NCBI GenBank assembly: GCA_035295665.1
Contig: DATGIQ010000425.1
Location: 1 to 36,953, forward strand
From: DATGIQ01 sp035295665
GTDB taxonomy: Bacteria; Planctomycetota; Planctomycetia; Gemmatales; Gemmataceae
Direction of reading: 5' to 3'
DNA length: 36,953 nt
Shown here: positions 15,534 to 23,466 of the stretch, piece after piece
How positions within the stretch are numbered: the first letter of the stretch is position 1
Layout: every line of letters starts with the position of its first letter
Translations under genes and position numbers: made by a program
Notes under the pieces: generated by a model
The model's database searches: none
Seen by the model: the letters and a program-made list of their open reading frames with translations, nothing else
What the model was told of the DNA's origin: nothing

Positions 15534-16910
15534 GACCGCCTGCCCAGACCCTGCAAACAGGGCGCCCGGCGGGGCCAAATCGGTGAGTACGTACTGGGTG
15601 ATCCCCGTGCCCCAAAAGGCATAGGACGGCTTGTACATATTCGCCGCCCAGAACGTGCCGTCTACCGGGTCCTCGGTGACAGCGCTGTAATCGCCGCCGC
15701 GGGTCCCGCCTCCGTAGTAATTCTCGCCAGGAAAGATGTCCACGGGGGGCTGCATCGTTCCGAGCGGATCGCTCGCCTGTCTCCCTGTGATGTACATCGA
15801 TACGAATTCTGTTGCGGACGATTCCATGAACGTCAATCCGAGGTCTCCGTTGTCCGCGATCGCGATGGCCGAGAAATAGGTATACACCCCCAGCCCCTGG
15901 TCAATTTCTCCGGACTGGATCAGCGCCGGCATCGCACCGGAGGTGTCGAATTCATACCAGCGAGCGCGGGCCACGCCGTCGGAACCCACGTGCTGAGTCG
16001 CCACCAGCTGGTTGTTCCGCCAATCGGCATTCAGGATGAAGCTCTCGAAGGTTTGAATCGTCCCGCCCGGATGGATGGCCAACGGAGGGCCGGCGTAAGC
16101 CGGAACAGGAATATCTGTATCCGTGAAGGTCGGGGAGTCGCTCAACACGTTGGTCATTTGCACCACGCGCAGGCTGTCGCCTCCTTGCGGGGTCGTGTTG
16201 ACGACAAAGTACATGGGACCACCCGGTGTCGAGCCGTGCATCGTCGCTGCCGCCATCGTCGAAAGAGCCGGGTCGGTCTGATCGATCTGGTACGTGGTCA
16301 GGGTGCTGGGATCGGCATCCAGGACTGAAGACTTATCGATTGCGATCACCTGGACGTGATCGGTTGTCTGATCGGAACGGAGCATATTGACCGTAAGTAC
16401 ATACGCATCGGCATTGAAGCCGAGCTTGGGATAATCGCTGACCAGCGCGTTCCCCTGGGCATCGGTTTCGAACAGGTCGAGCCGGTGCATCTCGGTGAAA
16501 CCATTCATTGGGTCGGCCGTGTCCGAGACGGCAAAATCGAGGTTGCTGGTGCCATCGAGGGCAGCCACGAAAAATCGGCCAGCCATTTCGTCATAGGTTA
16601 CGACCGGGTCAAACACGAACGAGCCCTGCCCGAGTGGGGCGAAGAAGTCCTCCAGTCGCTCAGAGAAAACCGGGGCTCCGGTGGTCTTGGCGATAAACTC
16701 CACGGTCGCGTTCACCGTCTCGACCAGGTAGTCGAGCCCGGCGGCCGCATCGGTGTCCGGCGGCTGATAGCGGGGATCATCGCGGGAGCTGAGCGCGGGA
16801 AAGCTGGCCAGCACATTTACGGAAAGCACGGTTCGTTCTTCCAACGCCTCCAGCTGGAGCCGGGTCCCTCTGGAGCGCATTTTTCCGTGCGAACGGATTC
16901 GAAGGTCCAT
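15300..16910 (-). CDS. Secreted LEPR-XLL-motif protein, probable beta-propeller
   Basis: About 536 residues if translation starts at ATG 16910, which has AGG six bases upstream; ATG 16925 or TTG 16955 are possible. Near the N-terminus it carries TRLQLEALEERTVLSVNV, the planctomycetal motif (LExLExR..LS) found on large exported proteins and thought to act in sorting or export. The body has repeated beta-rich segments (VVTYDEMAGRFFVAALDG, PKLGFNADAYVLTVNML, WRNNQLVATQHVGSDG, GDYSAVTEDPVDGTFWAANM), suggesting a propeller; no catalytic motif is clear. The last 78 residues are antisense to the YkgJ gene, lack beta character and are probably read-through of a lost stop. The gene is divergent from the TPR-glycosyltransferase gene. 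Confidence 0.8.
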   Translation of the reverse strand: MDLRIRSHGKMRSRGTRLQLEALEERTVLSVNVLASFPALSSRDDPRYQPPDTDAAAGLDYLVETVNATVEFIAKTTGAPVFSERLEDFFAPLGQGSFVFDPVVTYDEMAGRFFVAALDGTSNLDFAVSDTADPMNGFTEMHRLDLFETDAQGNALVSDYPKLGFNADAYVLTVNMLRSDQTTDHVQVIAIDKSSVLDADPSTLTTYQIDQTDPALSTMAAATMHGSTPGGPMYFVVNTTPQGGDSLRVVQMTNVLSDSPTFTDTDIPVPAYAGPPLAIHPGGTIQTFESFILNADWRNNQLVATQHVGSDGVARARWYEFDTSGAMPALIQSGEIDQGLGVYTYFSAIAIADNGDLGLTFMESSATEFVSMYITGRQASDPLGTMQPPVDIFPGENYYGGGTRGGDYSAVTEDPVDGTFWAANMYKPSYAFWGTGITQYVLTDLAPPGALFAGSGQAVLAAIPGDQFLQFTRTGQDVEADALPARPQHPVVAEMVIHDRERPLDRFDTGKVRHGPRHPENDRSYEQEHFQTFPEG

Positions 16911-17071
16911 GAGAAAACCTGTCATGGCGGGGGATGGTCGCTTGTTCCGGCCCAATCTCTGCTATGATAACCGGCCATCCGGATCAAGGCGAGGTTTTCG
17001 CCGTCGGAACAACGCCGTACACTAACCCTATCCGGCCCTTTTCATCCCTTGTGGCGAGGTGGGCATCCTCC

Positions 17072-19486
17072 ATGATGAGCGTGGCAGAGGCACTGGCATG
17101 GGCCAAGCAAGCCCACCAGGCCGGGCAATGGCAACAGGCCGAGACCGTCTATCGCCAGATCCTCGAAGCCGAACCCACCAACGCCGATGCCCTGCACCTC
17201 CTCGGTGTGCTGGCTTACCAGGCCGGGCACCACCAAGAGGCGCTGGAAACCATCGGGAAAGCTCTGCAAGTTCGGCCGGAAGATGCTGCCTTCCACTCCA
17301 ATCGGGGGCTTGTGCTGGACGCCCTGAACCGGCGCGAGGAAGCCCTGGCTTGCTATGCAGAAGCCGTCCGGCTCCGGCCCGACTCTCCGCAGGGCCACTT
17401 CAACCTGGGCAGCGCCATGCAAAGACAGGCAAGGCTGGAAGAGGCAGAGGCCTGTTATCGCGAAACGCTCCGTCTACGGCCCGACTATCCCGGTGCTCAC
17501 TCCAATCTGGCTGCTGTCTTGGAGAGCCAGGGCCGGCTGGACGACGCAATCTCCTGTCTCCGCCAAGCGATCCGCCTCTGGCCCAAGCTTCCCAAACTCC
17601 ACAACAGCCTGGGAATTGTTTTGCAAAACCAGGGCCAGCTGGACGAGGCCCTGGCTTGCTACCGGGAAGCGCTCCGACTCGACCCGAATTTCCCTGAGCC
17701 GCACTATCGGTTAGGCAATGTTTACCTGAACCAGGAACGGCTGGACGAGGCCGTCGCCAGCTACCAGGCGGTTCTTCGTCTCCGGCCTAGTTCCCGCGAA
17801 GCCCTGAACAACCTGGGCAGCGCCCTCCAAAGGCAAGGACGGGTCGACGATGCCATTACCTGCTTCCGGGAGGCACTCCATTCCCGGCCGGAATTTCCAG
17901 AGGCCTACTACAACCTGGGCAATGCACTTCTGGGACGAGGACAGCTGGATGAGGCCATTGCCAGTTACCAGGCATCCCTGTACTACCGTTCCGACTCTCC
18001 CGACACCCACTTTCACCTGGGCAATGCATTCTACCGCCAGGGCCGCCGGAACGATGCGATTGCCAGTTTCCGCACGGCCCTGCACTTCCGCCCCGATTTT
18101 CTCGAGGCCCAGATCAACCTCGGCAACACCCTCAAAGAGGAAGGACAGCTCGATGAGGCCGTCGCTTGGTGCCGTGCGGCTATCCATCTTCGGCCCGACT
18201 CCCCTGAGGCTCACTACAATTTGGGCAACCTGTTGCTGAGCCAGGAACATTGGGAGGAGGCCATCGCCTGTTACCGAGAAAGCATTTGCCTCCGGCCCAC
18301 ATTTTCGGACGCCTACATCAATCTAGGCAATGCCCTCAAGGAACTGGGTCGGTTGGAGGAAGCCGTTGCTGCTTGCCGTGAGGCCATTCGTCTTCGGCCC
18401 GATTCTCCGGAGGCTCAGTACAACCTCGGGAGTGCCCTCAAGGAACAAGGGCGAACGGACGAGGCTCTCGTCTGTATCCGTGAAGCCATTCGCCTCCGCC
18501 CGGATTTCGCGGAAGCCCATCTCATCCTCGGCCACACTTTGCTGCTACGGGGTGAGCTCGAGCAGGGCTGGCCCGAATACGAATGGCGGCGGCGCTGGGT
18601 CGGTTTTCGCGACCGGGTTTTCCGCCAACCGCTCTGGGATGGTCGCCCCCTGGAAGGACGGGCTATCCTGCTCTACGCCGAGCAGGGCATGGGCGATACG
18701 ATTCAGTTTTGCCGCTATGTCCCGCTGGTCAAGAAGCAGGGCGGCCATGTGATCCTGGAGTGCCCTGCCCCGCTTCTGTCGCTGCTGGCCACTGGTTCGG
18801 GCATCGATCGGCTCGTGCCTCAGGATTCACCGTTGCCAGAGTTCGCCGTGCAAGCAGCGCTACCGAGCTTGCCTGGCATCCTGAGAACTACCCTGGAGAC
18901 GATTCCCGCTTCTGTTCCCTACTTGCACGTTGATCCGCACCGCCGCCATCGCTGGCAGCAAGAACTACGGGGCTCCGCCGCCTTCAGCGTGGGGATTGTC
19001 TGGCAGGGGAGCCCGCGCCACCGCCGCGACCGGTGGCGTTCGGTGATGCTGGAGCAGTTCGGGGAGTTGGCGGATATTGAAGGGATTCGTCTGGTCCGGC
19101 TCCAGCGCGGTCCGGGAAGCGAGCAGCTGGCTCGGTTGGATGGCCGCTGGGCGGTGTTCGATCCGCCCGATTGGCCGGAAGACCCGGCAGAGGCTTGGTT
19201 GGAGTCGGCGGCGTTGGTGTCGGCGTTGGATCTGGTGGTCACGGTTGACACGTCGGTGGCGCACCTGGCGGGGGCGTTGGCGACCCCGGTGTGGGTGGCG
19301 TTACCGTTCTTGCCGGACTGGCGCTGGCTCTTGCAGCGAGACGATTCTCCCTGGTATCCCAGCATGCGGCTCTTCAGGCAAGACCGCCCGGGAGATTGGT
19401 CCGGCGTGTTCGCCCGCATTCGGGAGGCATTGCGGCACCGGCTCGCGGATTCAGGAGGACTAGCCTCAACCGTCAGGGAGGGATAA
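17072..19486 (+). CDS. TPR protein fused to a GT-B glycosyltransferase domain (OGT-like architecture)
   Basis: 804 residues from ATG 17072 (GAGGTGGG upstream; the frame extends to 16934 without TPR content). Residues 1-479 are 14 consecutive TPR units of 34 residues, most ending in a (L/H)RP(D/E) turn, for example EAHYNLGNLLLSQEHWEEAI. A partial fifteenth leads to EWRRRW. Residues about 510-800 are a GT9/GT41-like catalytic domain: LLYAEQGMGDTIQFCRYVPL, GIVWQGSPRHRRDRW and VVTVDTSVAHLAGALATPVW, then WLLQRDDSPWYPSMRLFRQ. The layout resembles O-GlcNAc transferase, where the TPR superhelix selects protein substrates. A protein-glycosylating role is a plausible inference. No signal peptide, so cytoplasmic. 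Confidence 0.9.
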   Translation: MMSVAEALAWAKQAHQAGQWQQAETVYRQILEAEPTNADALHLLGVLAYQAGHHQEALETIGKALQVRPEDAAFHSNRGLVLDALNRREEALACYAEAVRLRPDSPQGHFNLGSAMQRQARLEEAEACYRETLRLRPDYPGAHSNLAAVLESQGRLDDAISCLRQAIRLWPKLPKLHNSLGIVLQNQGQLDEALACYREALRLDPNFPEPHYRLGNVYLNQERLDEAVASYQAVLRLRPSSREALNNLGSALQRQGRVDDAITCFREALHSRPEFPEAYYNLGNALLGRGQLDEAIASYQASLYYRSDSPDTHFHLGNAFYRQGRRNDAIASFRTALHFRPDFLEAQINLGNTLKEEGQLDEAVAWCRAAIHLRPDSPEAHYNLGNLLLSQEHWEEAIACYRESICLRPTFSDAYINLGNALKELGRLEEAVAACREAIRLRPDSPEAQYNLGSALKEQGRTDEALVCIREAIRLRPDFAEAHLILGHTLLLRGELEQGWPEYEWRRRWVGFRDRVFRQPLWDGRPLEGRAILLYAEQGMGDTIQFCRYVPLVKKQGGHVILECPAPLLSLLATGSGIDRLVPQDSPLPEFAVQAALPSLPGILRTTLETIPASVPYLHVDPHRRHRWQQELRGSAAFSVGIVWQGSPRHRRDRWRSVMLEQFGELADIEGIRLVRLQRGPGSEQLARLDGRWAVFDPPDWPEDPAEAWLESAALVSALDLVVTVDTSVAHLAGALATPVWVALPFLPDWRWLLQRDDSPWYPSMRLFRQDRPGDWSGVFARIREALRHRLADSGGLASTVREG
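17183..18508 (+). repeat. 13 in-phase 102-bp tandem repeats coding for TPR units 2-14
   Basis: Units of exactly 102 bases follow one another without insertion, encoding 34-residue TPRs with a common A.YNLGNAL...G..(D/E)EAIA.Y(R)EA(L/I)RLRP(D) pattern. The exact phase over 13 units indicates expansion by duplication, while codon-level divergence shows the units are not recent copies. Confidence 0.85.
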
Positions 19487-19509
19487 GCGCTCACCCCTCT
19501 CTGACGGTT
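19468..19509. terminator. 15-bp hairpin straddling the stop codon of the TPR-glycosyltransferase gene
   Basis: AACCGTCAGGGAGGG (19468-19482) pairs with CCCTCTCTGACGGTT (19495-19509) over 15 positions with one G-T wobble, around a 12-base loop that contains the TAA stop (19484-19486). There is no T-run after it, so it is not a textbook intrinsic terminator. It may be a bidirectional hairpin, a 3'-end protecting structure, or one copy of a dispersed palindromic repeat. Confidence 0.6.
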
Positions 19510-19617
19510 GGGGTCAGTGCCGCCGCACGGACAAAACCATCTCGCTCCTTTCTGGGCGACACCGTACAATCGAGATATTGGTGCTTCGACCCCATCCTGG
19601 CCACGAGGGCTCTGGTC

Positions 19618-20625
19618 ATGTCTCGCCTTGCCATCGGCTTGCTGTTCGTCATCGCCGCGTTTTTGGCCCTGGGAGGTCTCCAATGGCTCAAGACCGGTTC
19701 CGGAAGGGCCCAGCCAGCACCGCCCGAGCAGCCTCAGCGCGATGCATTCGCCGCCGACCGTGCTCCAGGGGAGACTCCCGCCGTTGCCTTTGATCCGCAA
19801 CGGGCGATGGGGTATTTGGAATCCATCTGCAAGATTGGTCCGCGAATCAGCGGCACGGAAGGGATGCGACAGCAACAGGAGTTGGTGAAGAAGCACTTCG
19901 AGGCTCACGGAGCCAAGGTAGAGTTCCAGCGTTTCACGGCCCGTCAACTGAGCCAGAAGCAGCCGGTCGAGATGGCCAACCTGATCGTTTCCTGGCATCC
20001 GGAACGCGAGCGCCGGGTCATCCTCTGCTCCCACTACGATACCCGGCCCATCGCCGATCAAGAACCAGATCCCCGCCAGTGGACGCAACCCTTCCTGAGC
20101 GCCAATGACGGTGGATCGGGGGTTGCGCTGCTCATGGAATTGGCGAACCACCTGGGCGAGCTGAAAACGGAGGTTGGTGTGGATGTCGTGCTCTTTGACG
20201 GAGAGGAATACATCTTTGACCCGAAGCGCGACAAGTACTTCTTCGGTTCGGAGCACTTTGGGCAAGTCTACCGCCAGGAGCGGCCCAAGCACCGCTACGT
20301 GGCCGCGGTGCTCTTGGACATGATCGCTGGCAAGAACGCCCGCATTCCCATGGAACCATTTTCGGTCTACAACGCGCGGGCCCTGGTCGATGAATTGTGG
20401 AAAGTTGCGGCCGAGCTAAGGTGTACCGCGTTCGAGAAGCGGCCGGGTCAGGCCGTGCAGGACGATCATTTGGCTCTCCAGCGGGCAGGCATCCCCGCTG
20501 TCGACCTGATCGATTTTAGTTACCCGCACTGGCACCGGCTGAGCGATGTGCCGGAGAATTGCTCGGGGGAGAGTATGCAGCAAGTGGCCCGTGTGCTGAC
20601 GGTGTGGCTGGGGCGCGTAAAATAG
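19618..20625 (+). CDS. M28-family metallopeptidase, glutaminyl-cyclase-like
   Basis: 335 residues from ATG 19618, with GAGGG at 19605-19609 eight bases upstream; the frame extends upstream into the glycosyltransferase gene, but that part is shadow. Residues 1-23 are a membrane anchor or signal (LAIGLLFVIAAFLALGGLQW). The M28 metal ligands are all visible: His139 (CSHYDTRP), Asp164 (SANDGGSG), Glu196/Glu197 (LFDGEEY), Asp234 (LLDMIAG) and His306 (PHWHRLSD). The DDHLALQRAGIPAVDLID segment resembles bacterial and animal glutaminyl-peptide cyclotransferases, which share the fold. It may therefore be an extracytoplasmic aminopeptidase or a cyclase; sequence reading alone cannot decide. Confidence 0.88.
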   Translation: MSRLAIGLLFVIAAFLALGGLQWLKTGSGRAQPAPPEQPQRDAFAADRAPGETPAVAFDPQRAMGYLESICKIGPRISGTEGMRQQQELVKKHFEAHGAKVEFQRFTARQLSQKQPVEMANLIVSWHPERERRVILCSHYDTRPIADQEPDPRQWTQPFLSANDGGSGVALLMELANHLGELKTEVGVDVVLFDGEEYIFDPKRDKYFFGSEHFGQVYRQERPKHRYVAAVLLDMIAGKNARIPMEPFSVYNARALVDELWKVAAELRCTAFEKRPGQAVQDDHLALQRAGIPAVDLIDFSYPHWHRLSDVPENCSGESMQQVARVLTVWLGRVK

Positions 20626-20675
20626 CCCTGCCCTTCTGGTTGGCACCGGCAACGCCCGTCGCGGAGGAGGCCTAC

Positions 20676-21182
20676 GTGGAACATTCGGAAGTCGTCTCGG
20701 GAGCGCTGCTGGTGGTCATGCTCTTGGGCCTGGCAGCTTTTTTCGTATGGCGGCAATGGCAAAGTTGGCGTTCCTTGGCCTGCGCAGACCATCTTTCCTT
20801 CGAAGACCGTCGCTACAGCCGCACTCAGGTTTGGCGTCGCTTGGCCTGCTCCCTGCTCATGCTGGTGCTGGCCGGCCTGCTGGCCATTTGGCTGTTTTGG
20901 TATGGGGAGCCCGTGAGCAAGCTAATGGCCCAGGGAGGAGCCGAAAGCGAGCTGGAGCCCGATCAGAAGCTCCTCTTGGGGCAATCACTCACCATCGTCA
21001 ACCTCATGCTCTTGGTCCTGCTCGCCATCATCCTCTTGGCGGGGTGGGATATGCTGGCCATCCGGCACTACGGCCGGCGCCACATGCGTCAGATTCAGGC
21101 CGATCGCCGGGCCATGATCGAGGATCAGATCGCCCGCGTCCGCAGCCAGCGCAACGGGCACGGTCGCGCCGATTACCGATAG
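20676..21182 (+). CDS. Small integral membrane protein of unknown function
   Basis: 168 residues from GTG 20676, with a strong GGAGGAGG at 20663-20670. Three hydrophobic segments are visible: about 8-26 (ALLVVMLLGLAAFFVW), 58-79 (LLMLVLAGLLAIWLFWY) and 110-132 (IVNLMLLVLLAIILLAGWDM). Between TM2 and TM3 lies an acidic loop (ESELEPDQKLL). The C-terminal tail is basic (RHYGRRHMRQIQADRR) and probably cytoplasmic. No family recognised. It follows the peptidase gene by 50 bases and its end overlaps the opposing methyltransferase gene by ten bases. Confidence 0.75.
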   Translation: MEHSEVVSGALLVVMLLGLAAFFVWRQWQSWRSLACADHLSFEDRRYSRTQVWRRLACSLLMLVLAGLLAIWLFWYGEPVSKLMAQGGAESELEPDQKLLLGQSLTIVNLMLLVLLAIILLAGWDMLAIRHYGRRHMRQIQADRRAMIEDQIARVRSQRNGHGRADYR

Positions 21183-21772
21183 GCGAATACGACGACATCG
21201 GCACGCTCGTAATGATGGTGCATCAGTACCTTGCGCGTTAGGTTGCGAATACAGAAGTCGAGCATCTGGGCCGGATCGTAATACGCCATTTCGATGTCCG
21301 TGAAATTCGCATGCGTGGACAGGAAATTGAATCCCAGTCCGCGCGTGCAGTGTTTGAAAGCGAGCGTGATCAATTTCCGGATGTAATCCTCGCTGCCGGT
21401 CATCGCATAGTTGAAGACCGTCGAAATCAACACGTAATCGAAGGTTTCCTTCAGATCAGCCGCAAAAAGATCGTGGCACAAAAAGCGGGCGCGGGGATAC
21501 TTTTTCGCGGCAAAGTCCACCATTTCGCCAACCAGATCGATACCGGTGTACTCGACCTGGCCAAACCCCTCAATCAGGAACGGATAGAAACTGCCGATGC
21601 CGCAACCCAGGTCCAGGACTCGCCGGTTGCGGAGGTCGCCAATCTCCATTAGTTTCCGAAAGCGAAAGCGCTGGCCATCCGAGCTCATGCCCACCGACTC
21701 CGGCTGATCGCCATATCGTTGGAAGCGATTCCGGTAGTCAGCGACCATCCGTTCTCTTGCCTGGAGGCTCAT
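21173..21772 (-). CDS. Class I SAM-dependent methyltransferase
   Basis: 199 residues, soluble. Motif I is VLDLGCGIGSFYPFLIEGFG at about 52-71, followed by YTGIDLVGEMVDFAAKKYP with the ribose-binding Asp and FLCHDLFAADLKETFDYVLI. The late part has GLGFNFLSTHANF and a His-rich MHHHYE near the end. The fold is clear; the substrate is not. It converges on the small membrane protein gene with a ten-base overlap at the stops. The start at ATG 21772 opens into the AT-rich intergenic region shared with the divergent efflux gene. Confidence 0.82.
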   Translation of the reverse strand: MSLQARERMVADYRNRFQRYGDQPESVGMSSDGQRFRFRKLMEIGDLRNRRVLDLGCGIGSFYPFLIEGFGQVEYTGIDLVGEMVDFAAKKYPRARFLCHDLFAADLKETFDYVLISTVFNYAMTGSEDYIRKLITLAFKHCTRGLGFNFLSTHANFTDIEMAYYDPAQMLDFCIRNLTRKVLMHHHYERADVVVFAYR

Positions 21773-22065
21773 CCGTTCCCCTCCTCTCTTCGCGAGTTGA
21801 TATGGCCCAGAGCCAAAGCCCCGGGTTCTCGTACCCAGGCACCGCTCAGAATTCTACTCCGATCAAAAAAATAGGCTCTGGTTTTTTTTGCCAAGAGAGA
21901 AAATTGCGGATTTTTCGATCTTCGCTGATCTTGCTGCCTACACCTGCAGACGGCCGCCCGCGCAGTCAGCTTTAACCGTGTATCTGGCAAATTCGATTAA
22001 TCCGCCCTGCTCCTCTGCGTCGATATACCGGATAAAGTCACATCGTGGACCTGTCAGGAATGTGC
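21773..22065. other. AT-rich divergent intergenic region upstream of the efflux gene
   Basis: About 290 bases, richer in A+T than the surroundings, with AAAAAAA at 21865-21871 and TTTTTTTT about ten bases later. It must hold promoters for the minus-strand methyltransferase and the plus-strand outer-membrane factor gene. I could not assign a -35/-10 pair with confidence, and I see no coding frame with protein-like content. Confidence 0.3.
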
Positions 22066-23466
22066 ATGCGCCGAATCTTGTTCCTATTGGCGGCCACGAT
22101 CCTGGGCTGCCAAACCTGTGAGGTCCAGGTTCCGCCGCGTGTCGAACAGCAAGTGGCGGCCGTGGCCTCCGCGCGGGTCCAGCCCGATCTCTCCACCGGC
22201 ATCGCTACTCCTCTCTGTCCCGTGGTCGACCGTCCGGCCGCGAAACTGACATCAGTTGACCTGCCGTCTTTCTGGAATCTCGCGCTGGCCCATAATCCAT
22301 CGCTGCGCGAGGCGGCGGCCGACGTTGAAGCCGCGCTCGGCCGAAGGCTCCAGGCTGCCAAATATCCCAACCCACACGTGGCCTATTCCCAGGAAAACGT
22401 AGGGACACGTCCGGAGCCTGCCGGGGCCGTGAAGATAGAGCTGACGCAGGAGATTTTGACGGGACACAAGCGTTCGTTGGATGTGGCCATTGCCGCGGAA
22501 GGCCTCGACGAAGCATCCTTGGCGCTCTTGGGTCGGAAATTTGAGGTGCTGACCCGCATTCGCCGGGCTTACTACGAGTATCTGGGCGGGCTCGAAAGTG
22601 TGCGCGTAAATGCGGAAACGGTGGCGCGCCTGGAGCAAGGGTACGAGATCACGCGCAAACAGGTGGAGGAAGCAAAGACGCGGCCGCGAACGGACTTGCT
22701 CCGCATCGATGCCATGCTCGAAGAAGCACGCACCCGGCTGGCCGGCAGCCGCCTGAGCCTGGACGCGGCGTGGAAGCAATTGACTTCCGAAGTCGGGGTG
22801 CCGGAACTTTCCTTTCCCGCAACACCGGTGGACTTTCCCAATCATGTTCCTCCGTGGGACCCCGACGAAATTGTCCAGCGCGTGCAGATGGTCAATACGG
22901 ATCTCAAGCGGGCAGCCCTGGATGTTCGCCGCGCTGGCCTCGAGTGGGAGAGGGCACGGGCAGAAGCGGTCCCCAACCTCACGGTGGGCGGAGGCTATAG
23001 CCGGGACTTCGCGGAAAACTTGCAGGGCGCGATTCTCAGCGTGGACACACCCTTGCCATTGTGGGATCGCAAACAGGGGCGGATCCATGAAGCAGAGGCG
23101 CATTGGACAGGGGCTCAGGCGGCCCGGCGGAGCACGGCGGCACGGTTAAGCCGAGAGACGGCGGCTGCCATTGCTCGTTACCAGGTGGCCCGTGAGCAGG
23201 TGGAGCGGTTAAGTAGCCGGGTCGTGCCACGATTAGAAGAGAGCGTGGACCTGCTCCGCCGCGGTTATCAGGCCGGCGCCGCCCAGACCACGTTTGCCGA
23301 TGTGCTCTCCGCGGACCAGGCCTTGTATGCCGCCCGCCTGACTTTGGCGGAAACGCGCAAAGCCCTGTGGCTGGCCATCGCCGACTTGCAAGGTCTGATG
23401 CAGCTGGATGTGGATGAGGAGATGAATGGCCCGTCGGAGCACCCGGATTCCGCGCGCCATCCTTAA
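22066..23466 (+). CDS. TolC/CusC-family outer-membrane efflux lipoprotein
   Basis: 466 residues from ATG 22066 (AGGA at 22056-22059); GTG 22045 and ATG 22060 are in frame but have weaker sites. The first 15 residues (MRRILFLLAATILGC) form a lipoprotein signal with lipobox ILGC, as in CusC-type factors. Two OEP repeats follow: LALAHNPSLREAAADVEAAL and QILTGHK-type helices in the first half; TDLKRAALDVRRAGLEWERA, SVDTPLPLWDRKQGRIHEAE and YQAGAAQTTFADVLSADQAL in the second. The family forms the trimeric outer-membrane channel of tripartite pumps. It converges on the CusA-like gene, and the two stops share TTAA, so it belongs to the same locus but is separately transcribed. Confidence 0.9.
   Translation: MRRILFLLAATILGCQTCEVQVPPRVEQQVAAVASARVQPDLSTGIATPLCPVVDRPAAKLTSVDLPSFWNLALAHNPSLREAAADVEAALGRRLQAAKYPNPHVAYSQENVGTRPEPAGAVKIELTQEILTGHKRSLDVAIAAEGLDEASLALLGRKFEVLTRIRRAYYEYLGGLESVRVNAETVARLEQGYEITRKQVEEAKTRPRTDLLRIDAMLEEARTRLAGSRLSLDAAWKQLTSEVGVPELSFPATPVDFPNHVPPWDPDEIVQRVQMVNTDLKRAALDVRRAGLEWERARAEAVPNLTVGGGYSRDFAENLQGAILSVDTPLPLWDRKQGRIHEAEAHWTGAQAARRSTAARLSRETAAAIARYQVAREQVERLSSRVVPRLEESVDLLRRGYQAGAAQTTFADVLSADQALYAARLTLAETRKALWLAIADLQGLMQLDVDEEMNGPSEHPDSARHP

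Noticed and set aside
16942..16968. Promoter TTGTTC/TATGAT for the TPR-glycosyltransferase gene
   Set aside because: The spacer is only 15 bases and the -35 match is poor, so I do not list it as a feature.
18919..20292. 457-codon minus-strand frame
   Set aside because: Runs antisense across the glycosyltransferase domain, the intergenic hairpin and the peptidase gene; composition is shadow-like and no family text is visible.
21860..21892. A-run and T-run (AAAAAAA ... TTTTTTTT) as a bidirectional terminator
   Set aside because: The arms lack a GC stem and no gene ends next to them; more likely just AT-rich divergent promoter DNA.
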